From Bordetella genomosp. 2 (GTDB lineage Bacteria; Pseudomonadota; Gammaproteobacteria; Burkholderiales; Burkholderiaceae_B): a stretch of 64,000 nucleotides of DNA. Made by a program: the position numbers and the translations under genes. How positions within the stretch are numbered: position 1 is the stretch's first letter; each line of letters opens with the position of its first letter. The notes below the pieces were generated by a model that ran no database searches, was not told the DNA's origin, and saw only the letters and a program-made list of their open reading frames with translations. The stretch lies in assembly GCF_002261345.1 (NCBI RefSeq), contig NZ_NEVT01000001.1, positions 46,928 through 110,927 of the forward strand, in the 5' to 3' direction. Positions 39,960 to 49,651 of the stretch are shown here, piece after piece.

Positions 39960-41255
39960 CTAGCGATACGCGCGCAGCACGCGGTCGGCTTCGCGCTGCG
40001 CGTCGGACAGCGCCTGCTGCGGGGTCTTGGCGCCGGTCAGCATGGCCTGCAAGGCGTCGTTCAGCGTCTTGGTCACGCGCTGGTTGTCGTGGGTGGAGAA
40101 CTCGGCCACGCTGACTTCCAGCTGGTCGCGCGCGACGGTGGCGGCCGGCACTTCGGCGGCGTACTGCTTCATCTTGTCGGTCTGCCAGGCGGCCGGCGTG
40201 ACCGCGACATAACCGGTGGCGATGCTCCAGTCGGCCGCGCGCTCGGGCGTGGTGGCCCATTGCGCGAACTTGAGCGCCGCGGCCTGCTGTTCGGGCGTGC
40301 CGCTCTTGAAGATGTAGAAGTTGCCGCCGCCGGTCGGGCTGCCGCCGCGCTTGGCCTTGGGCATCATGGCCACGCCGAACGGGAAATCGGCATTCTTGCG
40401 GATGTTGGTCAGGTTGCCGGTGGTGGTCCAGACGATGGCGGCCTTCTTCTCCAGGAAGTCCTTCGGCGTGGTGCCCCAGTCGATCGTGCCGCGCGGCATC
40501 ACGCCGTGCTTGGCCGACAGGTCGTTCCAGAATTGCGCGGCCTCGACCACGGCCGGCTTGTCCAGGTAGACCTCGTTGCCTTCCTCGTTCATGAGGATGG
40601 CGTCGTTGGGCGTCGTCAATGCCTGGAACAGCCAATAGGCGAACGCGCCGCCCGACGGGATCTCGATGCCCCATTGCGTCACGTTGCCGGCCGCGTCCTT
40701 CTTGGTGAGCTTCTTGCCGAACTCGACCAGTTCGTCCCAGGTGGCCGGCGCCCGCTCGGGATCCAGGCCGGCCTGCTTGAACAGGTCCTTGTTGTAGTAC
40801 ATCACGATGGTCGAGCGCTGGAACGGCGCGCCCCAGACGTGGCCGCCGGTGCGGCTGTTCTGCATGAACGCGTCGTAGAAGCCGCCCAGCCATTGCTTGT
40901 CGGCATCGGAGGCGGCGAGCTGGTCGATCGGCACGATGGCGTCTTCGTCGATCAGCGTGAACATGTCGGTGGACAGCAGCACGGCGAGCTGCGGCGGGTT
41001 GCCGCCCTTGAGCGCGGTAAGCGCCTTGGCGATCGAATCCTGGTACGAGCCCGCATAGATAGGCTTGATGTCGATGCCGGGATTTTCCTTTTCGAAAGCG
41101 GCGACCATGTCGTCGACGATCTTGGTGATCGGGCCGCCGACCGCCACCGGGTAATAGAACTCGACTTCCACGGGCTTGGTCTGCGCGTACAGCGGCAGCG
41201 CGAGAAAGGCGCCGGTCAGGCCGGCCGCCAGGGCTTTGAGGGCGGTGCGTCGCAT
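39960..41255 (-). CDS. ABC importer substrate-binding protein, UgpB-like
   Basis: A 431-residue periplasmic receptor of the extracellular solute-binding family 1. A signal peptide ends at about residue 25 (LPLYAQ). The mature part starts KPVEVEFYYPVAVGG and later has AGSYQDSIAKALTALKGGNPP, resembling the UgpB region that follows its first lobe strand. This supports a glycerol-3-phosphate or glycerophosphodiester ligand, in agreement with the nearby GpdQ gene, but a sugar ligand is possible. The start at 41255 is set by the signal peptide, not the longer open frame. Confidence 0.88.
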   Translation of the reverse strand: MRRTALKALAAGLTGAFLALPLYAQTKPVEVEFYYPVAVGGPITKIVDDMVAAFEKENPGIDIKPIYAGSYQDSIAKALTALKGGNPPQLAVLLSTDMFTLIDEDAIVPIDQLAASDADKQWLGGFYDAFMQNSRTGGHVWGAPFQRSTIVMYYNKDLFKQAGLDPERAPATWDELVEFGKKLTKKDAAGNVTQWGIEIPSGGAFAYWLFQALTTPNDAILMNEEGNEVYLDKPAVVEAAQFWNDLSAKHGVMPRGTIDWGTTPKDFLEKKAAIVWTTTGNLTNIRKNADFPFGVAMMPKAKRGGSPTGGGNFYIFKSGTPEQQAAALKFAQWATTPERAADWSIATGYVAVTPAAWQTDKMKQYAAEVPAATVARDQLEVSVAEFSTHDNQRVTKTLNDALQAMLTGAKTPQQALSDAQREADRVLRAYR

Positions 41256-41265
41256 GATGGTTTTC

Positions 41266-42339
41266 CTAGAGGGGGCCGGCGCCGGGGCGTCCGGGGGTGG
41301 GGATGACCGCCGTGTCGGCGGCGAAGAAGTGCTGGTGGCCGGGCTGCCAGGACAGGCCCACGGCGTCGCCGGCCGCGGCGCGCAGGTGGCCCGCCACGCG
41401 CACGGCCACGCCGCTGTTGTCGCCGATGCGGCACACCACGATGGAGTCGGCGCCGAAGTATTCGACGCTTTCCACCACGGCGGGCCGGCCCGCGGCATCG
41501 ATGCGTATGTGCTCGGGACGCACGCCGAGCCGCGCGGCGCCGGCCGGCGCGTGCTCCACCGGCGGCCCCTCGGTGCCGGCGATCAGCGTCGCATCGCCTT
41601 GCCGCGCCAGGTCGACGAGGTTCATGGGCGGCGTGCCGATGAAGCGCGCCGCGAACTCCGTGGCCGGCCGGGCGTACAGGCCGTCGGGCGTGTCGAGCTG
41701 CTCGATGCGGCCGTTGCGCAGCAGCACGACCTGGTCGGCCATGCTCATGGCTTCGGTCTGGTCGTGCGTGACGTACACCATGGTGATGCCCAGGGCCTGT
41801 TGCAGCGCGCGGATCTCGCGCCGCATCTCGTGGCGCAGCTGGGCGTCCAGGTTCGACAGCGGCTCGTCCATCAGGCACACCGGCGCTTCCGAAATGACCG
41901 CGCGGCCCAGCGCCACCCGCTGCTGCTGGCCGCCCGACAACTGCGAGGGCTTGCGGTCCAGCAACGGCGCCAGGCCCAGCAGGTCGGCCACGCGCTGCAG
42001 CCGCCGCGGGTGGTCGGCGGCGGGCTCCTTGCGCACCTTCAGCCCGAACAGGATGTTCTCGCGCACCGACAGGTGCGGGAACAGCGCGTACGACTGGAAC
42101 ACCATCGAGATGCGGCGCTGCGCCGGCGGCAGGTGAGTGACGTCGCGTTCGCCGATGCGGATGCGGCCCGAGGTGGGCGTGTCCAGCCCGGCGATCATGC
42201 GCAGCGTGGTGGACTTGCCGCAGCCCGACGGGCCCAGCAGCACTGTGAAGCTGCCGGCCGGCGCCGTGAAGCCGACATCGTCGATGGCCGCCGCGTCGCC
42301 GTACTGCTTGGTCAGGTGTTCCAGGATGAGCGTGGACAT
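41266..42339 (-). CDS. ABC importer ATP-binding protein, UgpC/MalK-like
   Basis: A 357-residue ATPase. Walker A is GPSGCGKST, the signature is LSGGQQQR and Walker B is VCLMDEP. The C-terminal third is a TOBE/OB regulatory domain as in MalK/UgpC. It is the first gene of the second importer transcript, which may start in the 137-base gap upstream where a LacI-type operator lies. Confidence 0.93.
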   Translation of the reverse strand: MSTLILEHLTKQYGDAAAIDDVGFTAPAGSFTVLLGPSGCGKSTTLRMIAGLDTPTSGRIRIGERDVTHLPPAQRRISMVFQSYALFPHLSVRENILFGLKVRKEPAADHPRRLQRVADLLGLAPLLDRKPSQLSGGQQQRVALGRAVISEAPVCLMDEPLSNLDAQLRHEMRREIRALQQALGITMVYVTHDQTEAMSMADQVVLLRNGRIEQLDTPDGLYARPATEFAARFIGTPPMNLVDLARQGDATLIAGTEGPPVEHAPAGAARLGVRPEHIRIDAAGRPAVVESVEYFGADSIVVCRIGDNSGVAVRVAGHLRAAAGDAVGLSWQPGHQHFFAADTAVIPTPGRPGAGPL

Positions 42340-42421
42340 GTGCGGGTACGCAACCTATGGGGGGTCAGGCGCCGCCGGGGCGCCTGCGCCGGTCATGGAT
42401 GGCCCTCATTCTGGCGGCAAA

Positions 42422-42435
42422 TGAAATCCTTTTCA
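42422..42435. promoter_or_regulatory. LacI-type operator upstream of the UgpC-like gene
   Basis: TGAAATCCTTTTCA: half-sites TGAAA and TTTCA around four bases. They are identical in sequence and spacing to the palindrome at 48082-48095 in front of the LacI gene, and the following bases (TTCT) are shared as well. It lies 83 bases upstream of the ATPase start. Confidence 0.68.
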
Positions 42436-42476
42436 TTCTGCAGTGCAAACATGACGCGGCCGTTTCAGCGGCGGCT

Positions 42477-43298
42477 TCACTCGTCGATCAGCGCGCCGCC
42501 TTCGTGGAAGGGATAAGGCCCCGGGTAACTACCTATATAAGCGTGGTGGGTCACCAGCGCGCCGTCGCGCCATTCGTGCAGGTGAAAGCCGGGCGGCTCC
42601 ATCACGAAGGCCGACGGCCCGTCGGGCCGCAGGTCCAGGGCCACCTGGTGCGCCGGGCTGGGGCAGGTCGAGGCCACGGTGCCGCCGAAACGCCGGAAGA
42701 TGGTGCGGTGCAAATGGCCGCACAGGATCCGTTCGACATTCGGGTGCGCCGCGACGATCTGCTCCAGCGCGTCCGCGCCTTCGAGCAGGCCGATGGCGTC
42801 CATGTGCGCGATGCCGGTGGCAAAAGGCGGATGGTGCATGGCGATTGCGGTCGGCCGCCCCGGCTGCTCGGCCAGGCGGCGGCGCAGCCAGTCCAGGCGC
42901 CGTTCGCACAGCGCGCCGTGGCTCTGCATCGGCACCACCGTGTCCAGCATCAGCAGCCGCACGGGATGGTCCTCGATGGCGTATTGCACGAAGTCCGCCA
43001 TGTCGCCCAGATAGCGGTGCTGCGGGAATGCGGCGGCCAGTTCGTCGCGCGCATCGTGGTTGCCCGGCATGATGTAGTACGGCGCCCGCAGGCCGTCGAG
43101 CATGCGTTTCAGGTGCGCATACTCTTGCGGCCGGCCGAAGTCGGTCAGGTCGCCGCTGACGATCACCAGCGCGGGGGCCGGGTCCAGCCGGTTGAGCGCC
43201 TCGATGGCCGGCGGCAGGTAGCGGTCGGTCTCGACCACGCGATAGGCTTTCTGGCCCGGCATGCGGATGTGCAGGTCACTGATCTGTGCGAAGAGCAT
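42477..43298 (-). CDS. gpdQ: glycerophosphodiesterase of the GpdQ class (binuclear metallophosphoesterase)
   Basis: A 273-residue calcineurin-like phosphoesterase. All the binuclear-centre ligands known for Enterobacter GpdQ are present at the same residue numbers: D8, H10, D50, N80, H156, H195 and H197 (in SDLH, SGDLTD, GNHDA, HHPP and GHLH). H81 is also kept. The length is one residue shorter than GpdQ as I recall it. GpdQ hydrolyses glycerol-3-phosphoethanolamine and other phosphodiesters. The gene lies between an importer ATPase and the UgpC-like gene, so imported diesters would be split in the cytoplasm; no signal peptide is seen. A CpdA-type cyclic AMP role is less likely. Confidence 0.88.
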   Translation of the reverse strand: MLFAQISDLHIRMPGQKAYRVVETDRYLPPAIEALNRLDPAPALVIVSGDLTDFGRPQEYAHLKRMLDGLRAPYYIMPGNHDARDELAAAFPQHRYLGDMADFVQYAIEDHPVRLLMLDTVVPMQSHGALCERRLDWLRRRLAEQPGRPTAIAMHHPPFATGIAHMDAIGLLEGADALEQIVAAHPNVERILCGHLHRTIFRRFGGTVASTCPSPAHQVALDLRPDGPSAFVMEPPGFHLHEWRDGALVTHHAYIGSYPGPYPFHEGGALIDE

Positions 43299-43337
43299 GA
43301 TGAGGAATATCCGTGAACAAGAAGGGAACGCCGCGCT

Positions 43338-44336
<999 letters not shown>

Positions 44337-44348
44337 GAGGAAATCCGG

Positions 44349-45149
44349 TTAATGCGCGCGGCCGGGACGGTCGCCGCGGGCGGCCAGCCACTGCAGGCCG
44401 ACCAGCAGCGGCACCAGCATCAGCAGGAACACCAGCGTATAGGCCGAGGCGATCTCCAGCCGCATCGAGGCATAGCTGTCGGCCAGCCCGACCGGCAGGG
44501 TCTTGGTCAGGGGAGTGTGCAGCAGCCAGGTCAGGTTGAATTCGCCGATGGACAGGGTCAGCACGGTGAGCGCGCCGGTCACGATGCCGGGCGCGGCGTT
44601 CGGCACCACGATCTGCAGGAAGCGCTGCGCGCGCGAGGCGCCCAGTGTGGCGGCGGCCTCGTCCAGCGTGGCCAGGTCGGCGCCGCGCATGCTGGCGCGC
44701 GCGGCGCGCACCATGAACGGCAAGGTGAACAGCACGTGGCCGATCACGATGAACCAGATGCTGCCGCGCAGCCCGGATACGGTGCCCCAGGAGACGATCA
44801 GCGCCAGCGCCGAGGCCAGGCCCGGCACGGCCACCGGCAGGGTCAGCAATTCTTCGAGTGCGCGCGCCAGCCGGCCGCGGTGCAAGGTCAGCACCCAGGC
44901 CGCCGGCACCCCGACCAGCGTGCAGATCGCCAGCGTGAGCAGGGCCACGGCGAACGAGCGCCAGATCGTCTCGGCATAGAGCGACCACACTTCGGCCACC
45001 CAGCGCAGCGTCAGGCCGCTGGACAGGCCCACGAAGTAGTTCTTGGTCAGGCCGGCCAGCACGGACAGCACGACCGGGCCGATCAGGAAAGCCGCCACTG
45101 CCAGCGTGACGGCCAGGCCCAGGCGGGTATCGGTCTTGGAGGCGTTCAT
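44349..45149 (-). CDS. ABC importer permease, PhnV/PotC-like
   Basis: A 266-residue protein with six membrane helices. The EAA-type loop is DEAAATLGASRAQRFLQIVVP. It forms the channel with the 45163-45978 permease, 13 bases upstream. It belongs to the same importer class as the ATPase encoded at 43338. Confidence 0.9.
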   Translation of the reverse strand: MNASKTDTRLGLAVTLAVAAFLIGPVVLSVLAGLTKNYFVGLSSGLTLRWVAEVWSLYAETIWRSFAVALLTLAICTLVGVPAAWVLTLHRGRLARALEELLTLPVAVPGLASALALIVSWGTVSGLRGSIWFIVIGHVLFTLPFMVRAARASMRGADLATLDEAAATLGASRAQRFLQIVVPNAAPGIVTGALTVLTLSIGEFNLTWLLHTPLTKTLPVGLADSYASMRLEIASAYTLVFLLMLVPLLVGLQWLAARGDRPGRAH

Positions 45150-45162
45150 GTCTGGTGACTTT

Positions 45163-45978
45163 CTATCCCGCCGCGCCGAGGCGCGCGCCGGCCAGGCTGT
45201 GCGCCACGTACAGCACGGCCCAGGTCGCCAGGCCGAGGACGATCGACAGCGCCGCGGCCACCGGGATATTGGCGTAGTTGGTGAATTCGTTGTAGATGGT
45301 GATGGGCAGCACGTCGATCTGGGTAGCCAGGGTGAAGGCGGTGCCGAATGCGCCCATGCTGGTGGCGAAGCTCATGGCGCCGGCGCCGATCAGCGCCGGC
45401 GCGAGCGCGGGCAGCTCGATATCCACGAAGCGCCGCCAGGGGCTGGCGCCCAGCGTGCGCGCCGCTTCCAGCAGGCTGGCGTCGATCTGCTCGGCCGCCG
45501 CCGCGATCACGCCGATGCAGCGCGGCAACGAGAAGTACAAATAGCCCAGGAACAGCCCGCCCATGCCGTAGGCGAACACCAGCCGGTCGCCGGCCAGCCA
45601 TTCGGTGAGCGTGCCGATGAGGCCCTGGCGCCCCGCCAGCAGGATGATGAGGAAGCCCACCACCACGCCGGGGAACGCCAGCGGGAACATCAACAGCGAC
45701 ATCAGCAGGCGGCGTCCGCGGAAATGGCGATGCCAGGCCAGGAAACGGCCTACCGGCAGCGCCGCCAGCAGGGTCGCCAGCGTCGCGGCCAGCGACAACG
45801 CCATCGTATTGAAGAGGCTGACCCAGTACTGCGAGCGGCTCAGCACCGTCAGGTAGGCCGACTGTCCATCCCTGCCTTGCGCGCCGACCAGCGCCAGCCC
45901 CGCCATCGGCAGCAGCCAGAAGGCCAGGAACAGCGTCGCCGCGGGCGCGGCGAACCAGATCCATCCGCGGCGCGCCAT
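45163..45978 (-). CDS. ABC importer permease, PhnU/PotB-like
   Basis: A 271-residue protein with six membrane helices and the EAA loop LEAARTLGASPWRRFVDIELP. It is the first of two permeases, 39 bases after the receptor gene. The pair, ATPase and receptor make a complete importer. Confidence 0.9.
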   Translation of the reverse strand: MARRGWIWFAAPAATLFLAFWLLPMAGLALVGAQGRDGQSAYLTVLSRSQYWVSLFNTMALSLAATLATLLAALPVGRFLAWHRHFRGRRLLMSLLMFPLAFPGVVVGFLIILLAGRQGLIGTLTEWLAGDRLVFAYGMGGLFLGYLYFSLPRCIGVIAAAAEQIDASLLEAARTLGASPWRRFVDIELPALAPALIGAGAMSFATSMGAFGTAFTLATQIDVLPITIYNEFTNYANIPVAAALSIVLGLATWAVLYVAHSLAGARLGAAG

Positions 45979-46017
45979 GTCAGCGCGCCCCGCGGGCGAA
46001 GGCGGGGCGGCGGCGCA

Positions 46018-47028
46018 TCAGTTCACCTCTTGCGCATAGCGCTGCGCGAACGCGCGCTGGCCGGCCGCCATTTTCACGTAGTCCACCGTGCCGACGCGGG
46101 CATACTCGGACTCGGGCAGGAACTTCTGCTGCGCGTCGGCCGACATGGCCTCGGGCCGCACCGGGCGCAGGAAGGCGTTGGCCCAGATGGCCTGGCCCTG
46201 GTCCGACAGGGTGAAGTCCAGCACCTGCTTGCCGTTGTCGGCGTGCGGGGCATTGGCCACCAGGCTCATCACGTAGGGAACGGCAATGGTGCCTTCGGCG
46301 GGGATCACGAATTCGATATTGCCGCCATCCTTGTACTTGGCGCGGTAGGCGTTGAAGTCGTAGTCGATCAGGATGGGGATTTCACCCGACAGGACCCGCG
46401 CGTAGGCCGTCTGCTTCGGCACGATGGGACGGTTGGCGGACATTTTCTTGAACCAGTCCAGCGCCGGTCCGAAGTCCTCCAGCGTGCCGCCCATGGCGCG
46501 GTTGATCGCCACCGCGCCCACGTATCCCACGAAGGCGGAGGCGGGGTCCAGGTAGCCCACCATGCCGCGGTATTCCGGTTTGAGCAGGTCGGCCCACGAG
46601 CGCGGCACCGGCTTGCCGCCCAGCGCGTCGACGTTGACCATCAGGCCCAGCGCGCCCGAGTGGATGGCGAACCACTTGCCGTCCGGGTCTTTCATGCCGG
46701 CCGGAATCTTGTCCCAGTGCTGCGGCTTGTAGGCCTGCACCAGGCCATCCTGCGCGGCCTGGATGCCGAAGGTGACGCCGTAGTACACCACGTCGGCGAC
46801 CGGGTTGTTCTTCTCGGCGGCGATCGAGGCCAGCGACTGGCCCGAGTTCTTGTTGTCGGCCGGCACCGTGATGCCGGTGGCCTGCTTGATGGCCTTGAGT
46901 TGCGTGCCCCAGTCGGCCCATTCGGGCGGACAGTTGTAGCAGATGGCGTTCTGCGCCTGGGCGGCCGTTGCGGCCAGGGCCAGGCCCAGCGCCGCGGCGC
47001 GCAGCGCCAGCGAGATGAGCGGTTTCAT
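46018..47028 (-). CDS. ABC importer substrate-binding protein, PhnS-like
   Basis: A 336-residue periplasmic receptor of the Fe(III)/2-aminoethylphosphonate class. A signal peptide ends at about residue 25 (TAAQAQ). The mature part begins NAICYNCPPEWADWG with two cysteines that could form a disulfide. The ligand is not known; GpdQ context favours a phosphodiester or phosphonate. Its ATG overlaps the stop of the LacI gene by four bases (ATGA), so the regulator is the first gene of the transcript. Confidence 0.88.
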   Translation of the reverse strand: MKPLISLALRAAALGLALAATAAQAQNAICYNCPPEWADWGTQLKAIKQATGITVPADNKNSGQSLASIAAEKNNPVADVVYYGVTFGIQAAQDGLVQAYKPQHWDKIPAGMKDPDGKWFAIHSGALGLMVNVDALGGKPVPRSWADLLKPEYRGMVGYLDPASAFVGYVGAVAINRAMGGTLEDFGPALDWFKKMSANRPIVPKQTAYARVLSGEIPILIDYDFNAYRAKYKDGGNIEFVIPAEGTIAVPYVMSLVANAPHADNGKQVLDFTLSDQGQAIWANAFLRPVRPEAMSADAQQKFLPESEYARVGTVDYVKMAAGQRAFAQRYAQEVN

Positions 47029-48068
47029 GATGAGCGTTTCCTTGTAGAGGGCACGGGGGAAATGAGGGCGGCCGCGGTGCCGCCGTCGATGATGCGATGC
47101 GGCAGCCGCACCGACGCCGGCGCATCGCCGCGCAGGCGGGCCAGCAGCAGCTCGCAGGCGGTCGCGCCGATCTGGCGGCTGGGCTGTTCCACGGTGCTCA
47201 GCGGCGGCACCATGAGGGCGCCGATGCCGATGCCGTCGAACCCGCAGACGGCCAGGTCGTCCGGCACGCGGACGCCCAGCCCGGCCATCTGGGCGATGAC
47301 CGAGACGGCCAGCAGGTCGTTGGAACAGAACAATGCGGTAGGAGCGTCGGCGCGCGCCAGCATGGCGCGCAGCAATGGCGCGCTGGACTCGGTATGGGCC
47401 GGCATGGGCACGTGCTCCACGGGCTGCAGGCCCAGCGCCTGGGCGCAGGCGCGCGCGCCCTGCAGGCGCCGCCGCGCGCGGTCGGAGGCCGGCAGCGGGC
47501 CGCTGACGAAGGCGATGCGCCGGTGGCCCAGGGCCGCCAGGCGCGCCACCATTTCGTGGGCGGCCGCCTTGTTGTCGACCGAGACGAACGGATGCGCGCC
47601 GGACTCGTTGTACGCCAGGATGTGCGGCATGCCGGCCGCGTCCAGGGCGCGCAAGGTGGCGTTGCGCGCCGGGTTGCCCACCGTGAGGATGAGGCCGTCG
47701 ATCTGGTGGTCGATCAGCGCCTGTACCGAGGCGGATTCGACTGATGGGTCATAGCCGGTGATGCCCATCATCACGCTGTAGCCGGCGGCGCGCGCATATT
47801 CCTCGGCGCCTTCGAAGCAGTCGGCGAAGACCGGGTTGGACAGGGTCGGAAGCAGCAGGCCGATGGTGCGCGTGCGGCCGGCGCGCAGGCTGCGGCCCAC
47901 GCGATTGGGCCGGAAACCGCTGCGCTGGGCGACCGACTCGATGCGCGCCAGCGTCTCGGCGCGCAGCAGCCCGGGCTGGTTGAAGGCGCGCGACACGGTG
48001 GCCGGCGACACGCCGGCCTTGCGGGCGATCTCGAGTATCGACGGACGGTGCGGCGGCTTCGTGGTCAT
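47025..48068 (-). CDS. LacI family transcriptional regulator
   Basis: A 347-residue LacI-type regulator. The N-terminal headpiece is SILEIARKAGVSPATVSRAF (residues 10-29) followed by a hinge helix; the C-terminal part is a periplasmic-binding-like effector domain. The gene begins the ten-gene minus-strand locus. An operator palindrome 14 bases before its start suggests autoregulation. A matching site precedes the UgpC-like gene, so one repressor may control both importers. Confidence 0.93.
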   Translation of the reverse strand: MTTKPPHRPSILEIARKAGVSPATVSRAFNQPGLLRAETLARIESVAQRSGFRPNRVGRSLRAGRTRTIGLLLPTLSNPVFADCFEGAEEYARAAGYSVMMGITGYDPSVESASVQALIDHQIDGLILTVGNPARNATLRALDAAGMPHILAYNESGAHPFVSVDNKAAAHEMVARLAALGHRRIAFVSGPLPASDRARRRLQGARACAQALGLQPVEHVPMPAHTESSAPLLRAMLARADAPTALFCSNDLLAVSVIAQMAGLGVRVPDDLAVCGFDGIGIGALMVPPLSTVEQPSRQIGATACELLLARLRGDAPASVRLPHRIIDGGTAAALISPVPSTRKRSS

Positions 48069-48081
48069 GACGGGTCACCCT

Positions 48082-48095
48082 TGAAAACGTTTTCA
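48082..48095. promoter_or_regulatory. LacI-type operator, perfect 14-bp palindrome
   Basis: TGAAAACGTTTTCA equals its own complement and has the central CG typical of LacI-family operators. It lies immediately before the ribosome site and ATG of the LacI gene. The same half-sites with the same spacing occur at 42422-42435. Confidence 0.82.
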
Positions 48096-48261
48096 TTCTA
48101 GGGGTAAAGCATGACACCCAGATTTCAGAAGATACGGTATCGTCATTTCATCGCCGCGCCAACCAGAACAGGTGTTGCGGTGCCGCAAGCAGGCGGCAAT
48201 GCCATCGTCGTCATTGCGGTGCACTATATAAAGACGATGCTGCTACAGGGGAAAAGAAACA

Positions 48262-49557
48262 ATGGCTGTTGAACTGAACCGCTTGAGCGCTACCCGCGCC
48301 GCGCAAATGCTGGCGCGTCGCGAGCTCAGCGCCGAACAACTGATGCGCGCGTGCTTTGCGCGCATCGAGCAGCGCGACGACGCCGTGCGGGCCTGGGTCG
48401 CGCTCGACAAGGCGCAGGCCCTGGCCCAGGCGCGCGAGCAGGACCGCGCCGCGGTGCGCGGCGTGCTGCACGGGCTGCCGTTCGGCGTGAAGGACATCTT
48501 CGCCACCTGCGACCTGCCGACCCGCTACGGTTCGGCCATCTACGAGCACCACCGGCCGCCCCTGGACGCGGCCGCCGTAGCCGTCTGTCGCGCCGCCGGC
48601 GCCATCGTCGCCGGCAAGACCGTGACCACCGAGTTCGCGTCGTACCAGCCGGGGCCCACCCGCAATCCGCGCAACCCGGCCTACACGCCGGGCGGTTCTT
48701 CCAGCGGCTCGGCCGCCGCCGTGGCCGACGACATGGTGCCGTTCGCGCTGGGCACCCAGACCGCCGGGTCCATCATCCGGCCCGCCGCCTATTGCGGCGT
48801 GGTGGGCTACAAACCCAGTTTCGGACGCATCGCCCGCGCTGGCATGAAAAGCCTGGCCGACTCGCTCGACACCGTGGGCGGCCTGGCGCGCACGGTCGAC
48901 GACGTGGCGTTGTTCGCTTCGGTGCTGATGCGCGAGCCGCGCTTGCGCGAGCTGGACTACGACCACAAGCCGCGCATCGGCATGTACCGCACGCTCCAGT
49001 GGCGCCACACCGAGGCCGAGACGCGCGCCGCCTTCAGCGAAGCCGCCAGCGCGCTGTCGCGCGCCGGCGCCCAGGTGCGCGAACTGGAACTGCCGGCCGA
49101 TCTCTGCGCCCTGGTGCAGGTGCATGCCGACATCATGAGCTTCGAGGCGGCCCAGGCCCTGGTTTTCGAGCACAGCCGCCATGCGGCCCAGCTGAGCGGC
49201 TCGCTGCGGGCGCTGCTGGAGGCCGGCGCGTCCATCGGCGCCGAGCAGCATGCCGCCAACCTGGAGCGTGCCGCGCAAGGCCGCGCGCGCGTGGCGCAAT
49301 GGTTCGAACAGTACGACATCCTGCTGGCGCCCAGCGCCAGCGGCGAAGCGCCCTTCTTCGACCAGGGCACGGGCGACCCGCTATTCTGCCGGGTCTGGAC
49401 CTTGTTCGGCCTGCCCTGCGTGCACCTGCCCTTCCATACCGGCCCGCAAGGCCTGCCGGTGGGCCTGCAAGCCGTGGGCCGCGCCGGTGACGACCACCGC
49501 ACGCTGGCCATTGCGCGCTGGGTGTTGAACGTGCTGCGTCCGGACGGGCCCGGCTGA
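48262..49557 (+). CDS. amidase-signature family hydrolase
   Basis: A 431-residue amidase. The catalytic triad is K77 (FGVKDIF), a serine in the loop TPGGSSSGSAA (residues 143-151) and the nucleophile S170 (TQTAGSIIRPA). The length is shorter than GatA and no GatB/GatC genes are near, so a role in tRNA amidation is unlikely. It probably cleaves a small carboxamide. It is divergent from the LacI gene, with a 190-base gap. A short palindrome, GATACGGTATC, lies at 48131-48141 in that gap. The TATATAA at about 48225 may be part of the promoter. Confidence 0.9.
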   Translation: MAVELNRLSATRAAQMLARRELSAEQLMRACFARIEQRDDAVRAWVALDKAQALAQAREQDRAAVRGVLHGLPFGVKDIFATCDLPTRYGSAIYEHHRPPLDAAAVAVCRAAGAIVAGKTVTTEFASYQPGPTRNPRNPAYTPGGSSSGSAAAVADDMVPFALGTQTAGSIIRPAAYCGVVGYKPSFGRIARAGMKSLADSLDTVGGLARTVDDVALFASVLMREPRLRELDYDHKPRIGMYRTLQWRHTEAETRAAFSEAASALSRAGAQVRELELPADLCALVQVHADIMSFEAAQALVFEHSRHAAQLSGSLRALLEAGASIGAEQHAANLERAAQGRARVAQWFEQYDILLAPSASGEAPFFDQGTGDPLFCRVWTLFGLPCVHLPFHTGPQGLPVGLQAVGRAGDDHRTLAIARWVLNVLRPDGPG

Positions 49558-49601
49558 GTCCTCGCGCAGGCCCGGGCCGCGCGCGCCGCCCGGCGGCCGG
49601 C

Positions 49602-49633
49602 CCAAATAAAAAGGCCCGCCGGTAGGCGGGCCT
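49602..49633 (-). terminator. intrinsic terminator of the leuA transcript
   Basis: On the minus strand AGGCCCGCC, TACC and GGCGGGCCT form a perfect 9-base-pair stem followed by TTTTTATTT. It lies 18 bases after the leuA stop codon. The same hairpin also ends near the convergent amidase gene. Confidence 0.93.
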
Positions 49634-49651
49634 GCGAGCCGGGGACGCGGA

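Noticed and set aside
39960..41498. An 81-codon N-terminal extension of the UgpB-like receptor
   Set aside because: It overlaps the ATPase gene in another frame and would put the signal peptide inside the protein.
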